From Sporisorium sorghi (taxonomy: Eukaryota > Basidiomycota > Ustilaginomycetes > Ustilaginales > Ustilaginaceae): DNA of 32,089 bases. A program made the translations under genes and the position numbers. This document shows, piece after piece, positions 17,921 to 26,720 of the stretch (positions are counted from its first letter, which is position 1; each line of letters begins with the position of its first letter). The notes beneath the pieces are model-generated. The model was not told the origin of the DNA, searched no databases, and worked only from the letters and a program-made list of their open reading frames with translations. The stretch is from assembly GCA_023212695.1 (NCBI GenBank), contig JALCCG010000241.1, positions 1 to 32,089 on the forward strand, given 5' to 3'.

Positions 17921-19834
17921 ATGTCGTCCCAACAGTCGCGCTCTTCCACTCGTCCGTCCAGCGAGGTCGAGCGAAACACCTACGCCAATGCATCGAATGG
18001 TCATGCCAGACAGCGATCCAACACTGCCAGCTCGATCCGCTCCAACGGCACCGTGCGCGCCCCCATTGTATCTATGGACCATGACACCTCGCCACTCGCC
18101 AAGATCGGCATTAAGGGAGATGGTCTCATGCTCTTTGTCACCTGCTTTGCCTCGCTCGGCGTCTTTCTCTTCGGATACGATCAGGGCGTTATGTCCGGTT
18201 GCATCACCGGGCCTTACTTCAAGGCCTACTTCAACCACCCTACCGCCTACGAGATCGGCACCCTCGTCGCCTCGCTTGAGCTTGGTGCGCTCGTGACCAG
18301 TCTCGCATGTGGTCGACTGGCTGACATCTTCGGCCGCAAGAATACGCTTTTCTGGGGCGCAGTCATTTTCTCTGTCGGCGGTGCCATCCAAACCTTCACA
18401 TCAGGCTACGACACTATGCTCATCGGTAGGGTCATTTCAGGATTGGGAGTTGGCGTGCTCTCGATGATCGTCCCGACCTATCAATCCGAAATCTCCCCGG
18501 CGGAGAACCGTGGCAAACTAGCGTGCATCGAATTCACGGGCAATATCATCGGCTACGCCAGCAGTGTCTGGGTCGATTACTTTTCGTCGTTCATCGAAAG
18601 CGACCTCTCTTGGCGTCTGCCGCTCAGTCTTCAAGTCGTCATTGGCACCACTCTAGCCTTCGGCTCTGTCCTGCTCCCCGAATCTCCGCGCTGGCTCCTC
18701 GACAAGGACATGGATCACGAAGGCATGCGCGTCCTCGCCGATCTGCACGGCGCCGGCGATCCCAACGAGCCGCGCGCCAAGCTCGAGTTCCGCGAAATCA
18801 AGGAGAACGTCCTCTTCCTCCGCAAGCAGGGCGACAACTCGTACAAGCGCATGCTCACCCAGTATCGCTACCGCACCCTCATCGCCATGTCCAGCCAGAT
18901 GTTCGCCCAGCTCGTCGGCATCAACAGCGTCTGCTATTACTTGCCTATGATCCTCGAGTCCGCCGGCTGGATCGGACGTGACGCCCTGCTCATGACCGGT
19001 GTCAACGGCATCATCTACACGCTCGCCACCGTGCCCACGTGGTTCCTCGTCGACCTCTGGGGTCGTCGCATCATCCTGCTCTCCGGTGCCGTCGGGTGCG
19101 CCAGTGCCCTCACCGCATGCGGCTACTTCCTCTACCTCGACCGCGACTATACTCCGCAAGCCGTCGTCGGCTCCATCATCGTCTTCAATGCCGTGTTTGG
19201 ATATAGTTGGGGCCCAATCCCTTGGTTATATCCGCCCGAGATCCTGCCTCTGGCGTTCCGGGCCAAGGGTGCATCGTTGGCGACTGCGGCGAATTGGTCG
19301 TTCAACTGGCTGGTGGGTGAGCTGACGCCTATTTTGATGGAAAAGATCGGATGGCGGCTGTATATCATCCTGGCGTTCTTTGCGGTGCTGGCGTTTATCA
19401 CGGTGTATTTTGGCTACCCGGAGACGTCAGGGGTGCCACTGGAAGAGATCGGGGCGCTCTTTGGCGACGAGATCAATGTCCCGCAGGACGAGGATGACGA
19501 TGACGACGAGGACGAGAACGAGGGAGGCGATGGTGCGGGGGAGCGACGCCGCAGGAGCGCGAGCACCGAAGGATCCGAAGACGGCCGTTTCACGCCTCGG
19601 CCCATCCGTCGGTCCATCTCGAGCCATCCGCGCTTGCAGTCGGAAGAGGAGCGTGCGGCTCGAGCTGCTGCAGCGCGTGTAGCCGCCGAGGAACGACGTG
19701 CTGCCCAGTCGTTCTTCGGGTTCGGCACGGGTGGTGGTGTGTTTGGATGGGTCGGCCGCTTGTTGGGAGGAGGCAAGCGCGAAGCACTTCCGGATCGCAG
19801 CCTGTACGAGGAGGTGAGGCGGGATGAGCACTAG
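17921..19834 (+). CDS. MFS sugar transporter
   Basis: The 637-residue product is a sugar/H+ symporter-type permease (SP family). It has a polar N-terminus of about 65 residues and twelve predicted helices. Family signatures include GYDQGVMSG (85-93), GRLADIFGRK (131-140), PESPRWLL (253-260), the QLVGINSVCYYLP helix 7 signature, and PWLYPPEILPLAFRAKG. GYPETSGVPLEEIGALF closes the membrane domain. The C-terminus is long, with an acidic run (DEDDDDDEDENE) and Arg/Ser- and Ala-rich parts. I chose the Met at 17921 (CGACC-ATG-TCG). An in-frame Met at 17804 would add 39 residues with no family counterpart. The frame reaches TAG at 19832-19834 and then stays open and coding-like to 20056 (separate entry). 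The sugar cannot be deduced. Confidence 0.9.
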   Translation: MSSQQSRSSTRPSSEVERNTYANASNGHARQRSNTASSIRSNGTVRAPIVSMDHDTSPLAKIGIKGDGLMLFVTCFASLGVFLFGYDQGVMSGCITGPYFKAYFNHPTAYEIGTLVASLELGALVTSLACGRLADIFGRKNTLFWGAVIFSVGGAIQTFTSGYDTMLIGRVISGLGVGVLSMIVPTYQSEISPAENRGKLACIEFTGNIIGYASSVWVDYFSSFIESDLSWRLPLSLQVVIGTTLAFGSVLLPESPRWLLDKDMDHEGMRVLADLHGAGDPNEPRAKLEFREIKENVLFLRKQGDNSYKRMLTQYRYRTLIAMSSQMFAQLVGINSVCYYLPMILESAGWIGRDALLMTGVNGIIYTLATVPTWFLVDLWGRRIILLSGAVGCASALTACGYFLYLDRDYTPQAVVGSIIVFNAVFGYSWGPIPWLYPPEILPLAFRAKGASLATAANWSFNWLVGELTPILMEKIGWRLYIILAFFAVLAFITVYFGYPETSGVPLEEIGALFGDEINVPQDEDDDDDEDENEGGDGAGERRRRSASTEGSEDGRFTPRPIRRSISSHPRLQSEEERAARAAAARVAAEERRAAQSFFGFGTGGGVFGWVGRLLGGGKREALPDRSLYEEVRRDEH

Positions 19835-20056
19835 GAAGTGGGCCCTTTCGAAACGCGTTACGTCGGCAGCAGCAGCAGCAGCAGCAGTGACAGCAGGAGG
19901 AAAACGGCAAACAAGGGCAAGAGTAAGAGCAAGCAGGAGAGGTTGGAGGTGCTACTGCTGCAGGATCTGGCTCACAGCGGGCATGGGGATGAAGACGTCT
20001 TTGTGGTTCATGACGAGAACGAGGAGGGGGACGATGATATCGAGTGGGAGCGCTGA
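19835..20056 (+). other. In-frame coding-like extension after the transporter stop
   Basis: Directly after the TAG the same frame continues for 73 codons to a TGA at 20054-20056. The sequence is protein-like: a Ser run from an AGC repeat, a basic Lys/Ser stretch, RLEVLLLQDLAHSG, then an acidic tail ending EGDDDIEWER. First codon positions are rich in G and A. It may be a C-terminus cut off by a premature stop, a readthrough product, or 3' UTR that happens to stay open. Splicing around the TAG in frame would need a 21-nt intron, which is too short. Confidence 0.45.
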
Positions 20057-20393
20057 CGCTGTTCGAAAGGGCCCGGGTTTCTCTCTTACTCTTGCTTGTT
20101 GTGCTTTTCTTTCGATGAATTGGCATTGTTATGGACTTGTGAAGGGTTCAGCATCGGAGTGTGTGAGTGACATGTGTTTGTTAATGGTGCGAACGACATC
20201 AAACATAACTCACTCCGGATCTTCAGAGCCATGGCTCAAGCGTGGGGTTCAATACGAGAAGGGAACCGGTCATTTACGATGCGATGTGCGAAACGACGAC
20301 GAGCAAAGCAAGAACGGGCGTGTGCTATAATACAGTGTGGAACAATCGATGCAAATGATGAGAAGCTATTCGAACAACATTCCTATCCTCTTC
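20057..20393. other. Convergent 3' intergenic region
   Basis: This stretch, between the end of the transporter's open frame and the small mitochondrial-type gene, should hold 3' UTRs. I see no gene or RNA in it. Confidence 0.55.
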
Positions 20394-20813
20394 TTAAGCG
20401 TTGAGGGAGCCATCAGCGTTCCTGATGCCCTCCTTCAACTGCTGTGCAGCCCTATGCTTGGAGCCCTTGAGCTTGTTAATGCCATCCGGACCGACATCGA
20501 TCGTGTCCTTGCGGTGGTCGCGGTCGTTGTGGCCGACGAACCACCAGCCGATGAACGCGAGCATGAGGGCGACGGAGGGGACGAGGACGCGCACGGTGGC
20601 GCGGGTTCGGGAGACGTTGATTTCGGGGGAGGGGTGCGCGCCGGGGATCGGGCCGTGCGAGCGGTCCTCGCGGAAGCCGGAGAGGGTGTCCGGTCGCGCG
20701 GAGAGCAAGGAAGGGGTGGTGGTGAGGTAGCGCGAGGTGGTGGGGCGGAATGCGGCGGTGGTGGGGCGCAGGCCGACGCGGGCGATGCGGGCGGCGGATG
20801 TTGTGGGCAGCAT
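20394..20813 (-). CDS. Small predicted mitochondrial membrane protein, unknown function
   Basis: I do not recognise the family. The 139-residue product starts with an Arg/Ser/Thr-rich, acid-free segment (1-40, with TTSRYLTTTP at about 25-34) typical of a mitochondrial presequence. A polar segment follows. One membrane helix lies at about 75-94 (VLVPSVALMLAFIGWWFVG), then a charged tail with HNDRDHRKD and a C-terminal GINKLKGSKHRAAQQLKEGI. The design (presequence, single helix, short soluble tail) is common among accessory subunits of respiratory complexes and inner-membrane assembly factors. That is inference only. It is convergent with the sugar transporter and upstream on the same strand is the complex I 51 kDa gene. 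A TATA sequence on the minus strand at about 20910-20916 lies about 100 bp before the start. Confidence 0.7.
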   Translation of the reverse strand: MLPTTSAARIARVGLRPTTAAFRPTTSRYLTTTPSLLSARPDTLSGFREDRSHGPIPGAHPSPEINVSRTRATVRVLVPSVALMLAFIGWWFVGHNDRDHRKDTIDVGPDGINKLKGSKHRAAQQLKEGIRNADGSLNA

Positions 20814-21779
20814 TGTGAACGTCGTGTGGGTGTTGTGGGTGATTAGCGTGGGTGCTTGTGATGGTAAAGCTGGTGATCAAGAAGGGATTTCGTTGTTGGC
20901 TCAGAGTGTTATATACAACACAACGCCCCTCCTCAACCACATCACGACAACGGCGAGCACCTGAGCACGACCACAGCGCACAGACATCCCTTCGCCCAAC
21001 TCTGCCGACTCACAAGGCTGACACGACATTGCAAAGTGTTGGCCAGCCGCCTACTTCAACGTCACACCGTCTCCCTCTCCTCTCCACCAGCATCTCTGAT
21101 TGCGTGCCGACAGAGACATGTGACGCCCCGTCGACCCGAATATAGCAGCCACCTCTCGCATCTCGCGCGGCGCACTGTGCCCGGTCAACCTTGATGCTCG
21201 GCTAGATGCACGCAGAAGAGGTGGCTTGCGAGCGCTACGATGCTCTGAGGGAGAGAGAGCAGTGGAGTTCAGGCTGTTTGATGCTTGTGTAACACTCAGC
21301 GAGTGGAGGCATCGAGTGGCTTTTGCGGGGTTGACGCCTACGTCACGAATTCGCCGCGACGATTGATCATGTAAACCAACACTCGCTCGCGAAGGGTCCG
21401 CGTTCTCTCTCGCGCGCGAGAGCGCTCACCCCTCAATCGTCACACAACCTAGAGCAGTCAAGGCGTGCAGCACAGCCGACGTGGTGCGCGTAGAACAGTG
21501 GCGCTCGCTTACTTACGATCGTTTAAGCTCATGTCGCTTCATCGGCTCTGAGGGCCAGAACATTGGATGCGGACTCCATTTGTCAGCTGTGTCTGCATTG
21601 TCTCTCGTACGACTCTCCGTCCTTCGATAGACTCTCGAATGGCTCGCTTGACATGATCCGAGAGACGCACTCGCTCCTGATCGTGTCCAAATGAAGCCTC
21701 TCACGAAGCAATCTCCACAGCCAACCAGCAACATAGAGAAACCACATCGAATTGCTACACAACAATCTTGAACAGAGCA
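20814..21779. other. Intergenic region between small mitochondrial gene and complex I gene
   Basis: This 966 bp stretch holds the promoter of the 139-residue gene (TATATA at about 20910) and the 3' UTR of the complex I gene. It also contains a 16-bp perfect palindrome at 21407-21422. Only short, unconvincing open frames occur. I found no tRNA. Confidence 0.55.
21407..21422. repeat. Perfect 16-bp palindrome CTCTCGCGCGCGAGAG
   Basis: The sequence is identical to its reverse complement and centres on a CGCGCG core. It lies between two minus-strand mitochondrial-type genes. It could be a dimeric factor site. Low-complexity CT/CG composition makes chance plausible. Confidence 0.6.
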
Positions 21780-23312
21780 TCAAGGGTTAAGCGCCTTGGC
21801 CGCAACAGGCGTACCCATGTTGGCCGGGAAAGCATAGTCCGGATCCATATCCTTGAGCCTCCTGCCGCCCACCAGCACAGGACCGTTCTTCTCCTGGTAC
21901 AGACGCATCCTCTCCTCGATCTCCGGGCGGAACCAGCGCAGCAGACCCTGGATCGGCCAGGCGGCCGCATCGGCGAGCGCACAGATCGTGTGGCCCTCCA
22001 TCTGCTTGGTCAACTCCTGGATCATGTCGATCTCGCGGTAGTGGCCGCGTCCCTCCTCGAAGCGCTCCATCATGTTGGCGAGCCACGTGGTGCCCTCACG
22101 GCAAGGTGTGCACTGACCGCAGGATTCGTGCTTGTAGAATTTGGCGAAACGAGAGATGGCCTGGACGACGTCGGTTGTCTTGTCCATCACAATGACGGCT
22201 CCGGTGCCGAGCGAAGACTGGTTCTCGCGCAACGAGTCAAAGTCCATGAGCACCTGCTCGCACTTGTGCTTGGGCAGGATGGGCACCGACGATCCACCGG
22301 GCACAATTCCGAGCAGGTTATCCCATCCACCGCGCACACCACCGCAGTGACGCTCGATGAGCTCCTGCAGTGGGATCGACATCTCCTCCTCGACGACACA
22401 CGGCGTGTTGACGTGACCCGAGATGGCGAACAGCTTGGTGCCCTGGTTCTTGTCACGACCGAAACCGGCGAACCACGATGGGCCACGGCGGATGATGGTG
22501 GGCGCAGCAGCAACCGTCTCGACGTTGGCGACGGTGGTGGGGCAACCGAACACACCGACGTCGGCGGGGAAGGGCGGCTTCAAACGCGGCTTGCCCTGCT
22601 TGCCCTCGAGCGACTCGATGAGCGCCGTCTCCTCACCGCAGATGTAGGCACCGGCACCCTTGTGAACGTAGACGTCAAAGTCGTAGCCGGAACCGCAGGC
22701 GTTCTTGCCGATGAGACCGTCGGCGTAGGCCTCCTGGATGGCGTGCTGCAAGTGGGCGACCTCGAGGTAGAACTCTCCTCGAACGTAGATGTAGGCGGCG
22801 TTGGCGTTCATGGCACGACCGGCGACGAGACAGCCCTCGATGAGCTTGTGCGGGTCACCTCGCATGATCTCGCGGTCCTTGCACGTACCCGGCTCGCCCT
22901 CGTCGGCGTTGATGACGAGGTAGCGCGGACGAGGGTCCTTCTCCCAGCCTGGCTTGTTCATGAAGCTCCACTTGAGACCCGAGGGGAAACCGGCACCACC
23001 GCGGCCACGCATACCGGACTCCTTCATCTGCGAGATGATCCAGTCATGACCCTTGAGCAGGATGTCCTTGGTGCGGTGCCAGTCACCTCGTGCCTTGGCG
23101 CCCTTGAGGCCGTGGTCGTGGCGCATGTAGGCGTTCTGGAAGATGCGGTCCTGGTCGCGGAGACCGCCGTGCGAGCGGACGGGCGTGTCGGTGACAGTGG
23201 CAAGACCGCGCGCCTGCGAAGGCGTGGCGCAGGCGACCTTGGCCACGCTGTTGAGGCTCTTGGCCGAGCGAGCGGCGCTTCGAGCGACCAAACCTGATGT
23301 TGTCGCGAGCAT
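21780..23312 (-). CDS. NADH:ubiquinone oxidoreductase 51 kDa subunit (complex I, NDUFV1/NuoF)
   Basis: The 510-residue product is the flavoprotein subunit of mitochondrial complex I, which oxidises NADH with FMN and passes electrons to iron-sulphur cluster N3. An Arg/Ala/Ser-rich mitochondrial presequence covers about 1-37. The NADH-binding [13 protein letters not shown] lies at 103-115 and the FMN region [20 protein letters not shown] at 131-150. [19 protein letters not shown] follows at about 225-243. N3 ligands are C398, C401, C404 ([12 protein letters not shown]) and C444 (HTICALADA). All key residues are present and the length is normal. The single-exon frame starts at 23312 with the presequence. 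The Nuo51 name is used for this subunit in filamentous fungi. Confidence 0.97.
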   Translation of the reverse strand: MLATTSGLVARSAARSAKSLNSVAKVACATPSQARGLATVTDTPVRSHGGLRDQDRIFQNAYMRHDHGLKGAKARGDWHRTKDILLKGHDWIISQMKESGMRGRGGAGFPSGLKWSFMNKPGWEKDPRPRYLVINADEGEPGTCKDREIMRGDPHKLIEGCLVAGRAMNANAAYIYVRGEFYLEVAHLQHAIQEAYADGLIGKNACGSGYDFDVYVHKGAGAYICGEETALIESLEGKQGKPRLKPPFPADVGVFGCPTTVANVETVAAAPTIIRRGPSWFAGFGRDKNQGTKLFAISGHVNTPCVVEEEMSIPLQELIERHCGGVRGGWDNLLGIVPGGSSVPILPKHKCEQVLMDFDSLRENQSSLGTGAVIVMDKTTDVVQAISRFAKFYKHESCGQCTPCREGTTWLANMMERFEEGRGHYREIDMIQELTKQMEGHTICALADAAAWPIQGLLRWFRPEIEERMRLYQEKNGPVLVGGRRLKDMDPDYAFPANMGTPVAAKALNP

Positions 23313-23955
23313 TGCGTGTGCAGATGACGGTGGTGATAGAGATGCAGTGATGATGGTGTGAATGTCGATTATGCGGAAGTGTCGTCAGAAGCGTGGCGGT
23401 GATTGGAAGTCGCGGTGCGAGAACGGGATTATGAGTGGTCAGTGGTTCTGCGCCACGAATCGAGCGTGCGTTGCTGTCAACACTTACCAGCTCTCTGCAT
23501 GTTGTATGATAGGGGATAGTGATGGATGATGGTGACTCTCAACAGCTGCGATGAGATTTGGCGTGGACTTGTCAATTTGAGATTTCTCAGAATTGGGCGA
23601 GTCGACGGCGCTCTGTCTCTGTCTCTTGCGCTTCCGTCTCGCGGTGGCCACTCGGCTTTGGCAGATGTCGCTAATCTGGAAATTCTCAGCCTTGTCCCGT
23701 ACGTATGGAATTGCTGACCAAAGCCTCAGCTTGACGCGCTCCAATCAGCAAAGCTTGAATTCACACCTGGAACTCGGATCCGGCAAATGCTGGGCAAATC
23801 GGGGAATCGGGGCACACCTTCACTGGAGGTAGCGATCAGCATTGCCCACGAGTCTGCCCTCAAAGACGACGGCCACACGCTGCAGTCACATCAAGGCCTT
23901 TCCTCCTCCATCGTCTTTGCTCGATTGCTAGGTATGCTATAGAACAGCGATCAGC
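23313..23955. other. Intergenic region upstream of complex I gene
   Basis: This 643 bp stretch contains the 5' region of the complex I gene and the 3' UTR of the four-TM gene. An 86-codon minus-strand frame (23484-23744) ends in a GTAAGT-like sequence but has no matching acceptor. I see no supported gene. Confidence 0.5.
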
Positions 23956-24861
23956 TCAGTACCCGTGCGGATTGGGAAACGATCCAGCGTGGTTCAGGGA
24001 GCTGTTGAATGTGCTGCTCCGAGACATGGGGCTGAGAGCATCGGACGACGTGTCTCCGTCCTCGCTGTGTGTGGATGTCGAAGAGGTGTCAGTATCTGCT
24101 CATGTAAAAGCCATCAGTTATGCCGTTCATACTCACGTCTCTTTGTAATGGCTCTCCCAGCGTGCAAGAGCCGACCGCTGCTTTTGACCGTAGGCCCTCT
24201 GGCAGTAGCAAAAGTACACCTGTTCCGCGGGCAGGAAGGGAAGTCATCGAAGGGAACTCCGTCAGTCAGCCTAACCCTTCGATCAAGAATCGATCTGTTC
24301 CAACCCACTCACCTGAGTCAAGGACAAAACCGCCACCAACCCACCCATCGCCGCCACCTGCGCCCACATGAAGTAGTTGCAAATCTGCTTGCCCGGCGCA
24401 AACGCCTCGAGCGCATCGAACGACACGCCCGTCGACGAGTTGAGCGGTGGATTTCCATAGATCCTCGTGCACACCTCCTGCGACTGTCCGTGCTTGCTCG
24501 CGATCACCACCGTCCCAATACCCGCCACCGCCGTGGTGATGAGCACGAGCAGCAGGTTGACGCGGATGTAGAGCCGGTAGATCGAGCTCATCTCGATGCG
24601 CACCGTGATCAGGCCGATCACCTGCCAGGCGAGCGTGATGATAGCCAGGACGAGCAGAGCAATAGAGAAGATGCGGGGGAGAGTGTCGACGGCGGCGACG
24701 ATCGTGGGGGTCGTCGTGGTGAGCACGATGATGCAGCCGGATACAAAGGCGAATTCGAGCGGAATCAGATAGGCGCCCGCTTTGACGAGCGGGTAGCTTA
24801 GGCAGCAGAATTCTACGCCTCTGCCTCCTCGACCCGTCTTTTGACCGCCGTAACCTTCCAT
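23956..24861 (-). CDS. Four-TM membrane protein, three exons, unknown function
   Basis: I reconstructed three minus-strand exons: 24861-24313, 24219-24137 and 24064-23956. The introns are 93 and 72 nt, both GTGAGT...CAG. Exons sum to 741 nt, giving 246 residues with no internal stop. Predicted helices lie at about 25-50, 66-89, 98-122 and 162-187. The loop between helices 3 and 4 has two cysteines (C131, C161) and a sequon (N141SS), which suggests an extracytosolic side with a possible disulphide. The fourth helix spans the exon 1/2 junction (LSLTQ-VYFCYCQ), which supports the splice. The C-terminus is Ser-rich and hydrophilic, ending NPHGY. The family is not recognised; topology resembles small tetraspan fungal membrane proteins in general. 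Without splicing the frame would stop after 192 residues, in helix 4. Confidence 0.8.
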
Positions 24862-25922
24862 GCTGTGAGACCAGATTGAAGGACGATGTGCCCAGAGGTT
24901 GCTCTCGAAAAGACCAGTCGAAAGGTTGAGCGTGAAGGCAGCACGATAGCAATACCAGATTGCACCGAACGACGAAACACCAGAGATTCGATCTACCAGA
25001 GACCGAAGCTTGACCCTGCTTGTGTATGAGAAGGATGGGAGGAGGAAGAAGGGTGGAGAGAGGAAGCAAGCAGGGATGGGTCACTCTGAAGCATCTGTAG
25101 ATTTGCTGTCGGAGGGCACAATCATCACTCCACAGAGCCGCCGGTCAGCACGTCTACCCGCTCAAAGGCTCCATTCGGCATCATTGCGAACGGTATGTAC
25201 CAGGGGAGCGTGAACCGTACCCTGCAGACGATCCGAGCAAGCGTTCAACTCTACTCTTACAGAAGCGCAGGCGAGAGGGTGTGTGTAAAGGCTAGCAGAG
25301 CACAACTGTCAAACTTGGCAGAGGTGGTGCAAATCAACGCGCCATCTGCTGCCGGAAAATATCAAAATTTCCGAGATTCCTCACGTCGACAGTCGAGACA
25401 TGTCACCTCGACCGGCCTTTTTTTTTTTTTTTCGGTAGGGCCTTCCAACATCACCACCGATCGAGCGATAAGCAGAGCATGAGGACAGCCATAGTGACGG
25501 GCAGCGAGCTCACCTTTTCGGCAATCCAACCAAGTGAGCCTTGTAGTCGCCGATGACGATCAGGCAGGTCCCAAATCGGAAGCTGGTAAGTGAGAAAGTC
25601 GAAGCTCGCCGGCACAAGTCGCCGATGTCATGTGGAAGTGGGTTCTGCTACCACCTCCGTTCACACCTTCCATCTTTGCATGGCCAATAGCTGAAGGTCG
25701 GGGTTCTGCAATGTGCTCGCGTGGAGAGTGAGCTCTACGGCAACGACATCCTCCGCCTTTCTTCGCAACGGCTGGTGCTCTTCTCTGATCTTATCCTTGC
25801 TCGTATGCGTGTTGCCATCGTTCAGATCGTCTTCGCCACGTGTATAGTCTGAGCAGTGGTTTTCGATTGCTGTATCAAACGTTATGAATGCTGTTACATA
25901 GTGCCTTCGTGTCGCGCTGTGA
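24862..25922. other. Intergenic region, four-TM gene promoter and TIM8 3' side
   Basis: This 1.06 kb stretch lies between the start of the four-TM gene and the TIM8 stop. It contains a T15 run at 25418-25432 and an AAAATATCAAAATTTCC tract near 25356-25372. No open frame over 100 codons belongs to it alone and no tRNA or snoRNA is convincing. Confidence 0.55.
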
Positions 25923-26394
25923 TCAAGGCATCTGTCCTCGCTGTTCTTGCAACTTGTTGACCTGTTGAAACAAATGCCACCACAACATTCAGAACTCCAA
26001 ATCAGAATCAGCTTCTCCTGTTCTCCTTCCTCTGATCTATGCCTAGATAGACACTTACGATGAACAACGACGTATCGAGGAAGCGCTCGACACAGTTGCT
26101 AAGGCACGCCTCTTCGCCCCTGCCGAAGCTCGAGCCGATGGACGACTTGATGCACTGGTCCCAGCATCGGTCGGTGAAGGTGTGGATGGACGACTGGACG
26201 CGCGCCTTGGCCTGCTCTGCGTCGAGGAACGTCTGCAGCTCTGCAAGAGGTGGAGAAGAGGATTAGAGGACACAGTGGTGAGGATGATAGGGTTAGGAGC
26301 ACGTTCGCTTGCGTTGCTCCGGGTAGACTGTGGGAGATCGGGAGAGGTGGAGGGCATGCTTACCCTTCTGATCAGCTTCTGCGAGTCCGGACAT
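25923..26394 (-). CDS. TIM8: Small Tim chaperone Tim8 (three exons)
   Basis: Three minus-strand exons (26394-26364, 26240-26059, 25961-25923) encode 83 residues. The introns are 123 nt (GTAAGC...CAG) and 97 nt (GTAAGT...CAG), and the coding sum is 252 nt. The twin CX3C motif that defines small Tims is C36-WDQ-C40 and C56-LSN-C60. The surrounding VQSSIHTFTDRCWDQC and CLSNCVERFLDTSLFIVNKLQ are Tim8-like. Tim8 pairs with Tim13 in the intermembrane space to escort hydrophobic precursors to TIM22. There is no presequence, as expected for import by the Mia40 disulphide relay. Exon 1 contributes only ten residues plus one base, so single-frame reading misses the gene. It is divergent from NOP6 with 326 bp between start codons. 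Confidence 0.93.
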
Positions 26395-26720
26395 TGTGCT
26401 GTGTGTGTGTATGAGAGTGTGGTGTTGGAGGTGATGAGGAGGAACGAGGATGAACATGTGGAGAAAAGAAGGTGACATTCTTCGTTGAGGATCTTCTTGA
26501 TTTCTGGATTAGTCATGCTTATTTACTCGAGAAGCGTGGAGGTTGAGCCGGGAAATTTTTGCCTTTTCGACATGCAAGCTGTCCTGCTTTGCTTTTCTTC
26601 GCGAATTTTTCCTTTTTTTGCCTCGCCTTGAACCCTGAATTTCCCCAGCTGTGCTCTTCGTCCTCTCCTCTCACGCCATCGTCTCTACCAACCTCCAGCA
26701 CAACACGAACACTCGCAAAT
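26395..26720. promoter_or_regulatory. Bidirectional promoter TIM8 / NOP6
   Basis: This 326 bp stretch separates the two start codons and must drive both genes. It contains the RRPE-like GGGAAATTTTTG at 26550-26561 and a related GCGAATTTTTCC at 26601-26612. T-rich pyrimidine tracts follow on the NOP6 side. Confidence 0.6.
26550..26561 (+). promoter_or_regulatory. RRPE-like element GGGAAATTTTTG (NOP6 promoter)
   Basis: Identical to the 12-mer at 125-136 before UTP11. It lies 171 bp before the NOP6 start codon. A second AATTTTTCC element about 50 bp downstream resembles the yeast RRPE consensus in reverse. Regulation of ribosome-biogenesis genes is the likely role. Confidence 0.5.

Noticed and set aside
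21768..23297. 509-codon plus-strand frame opposite the complex I 51 kDa gene
   Set aside because: It is an antisense shadow caused by codon bias. The minus strand encodes a fully conserved complex I subunit.
23484..23744. 86-codon minus-strand frame ending in GTAAGT, a possible first exon of the complex I gene
   Set aside because: The only upstream-of-ATG acceptors give an intron of 40 nt or less. The complex I frame already has a complete presequence from 23312.
24266..25084. 272-codon minus-strand frame overlapping the four-TM gene
   Set aside because: Its sequence is His/Arg/Ala-rich without hydrophobic helices. The alternative frame gives four clean helices and consensus splice sites.
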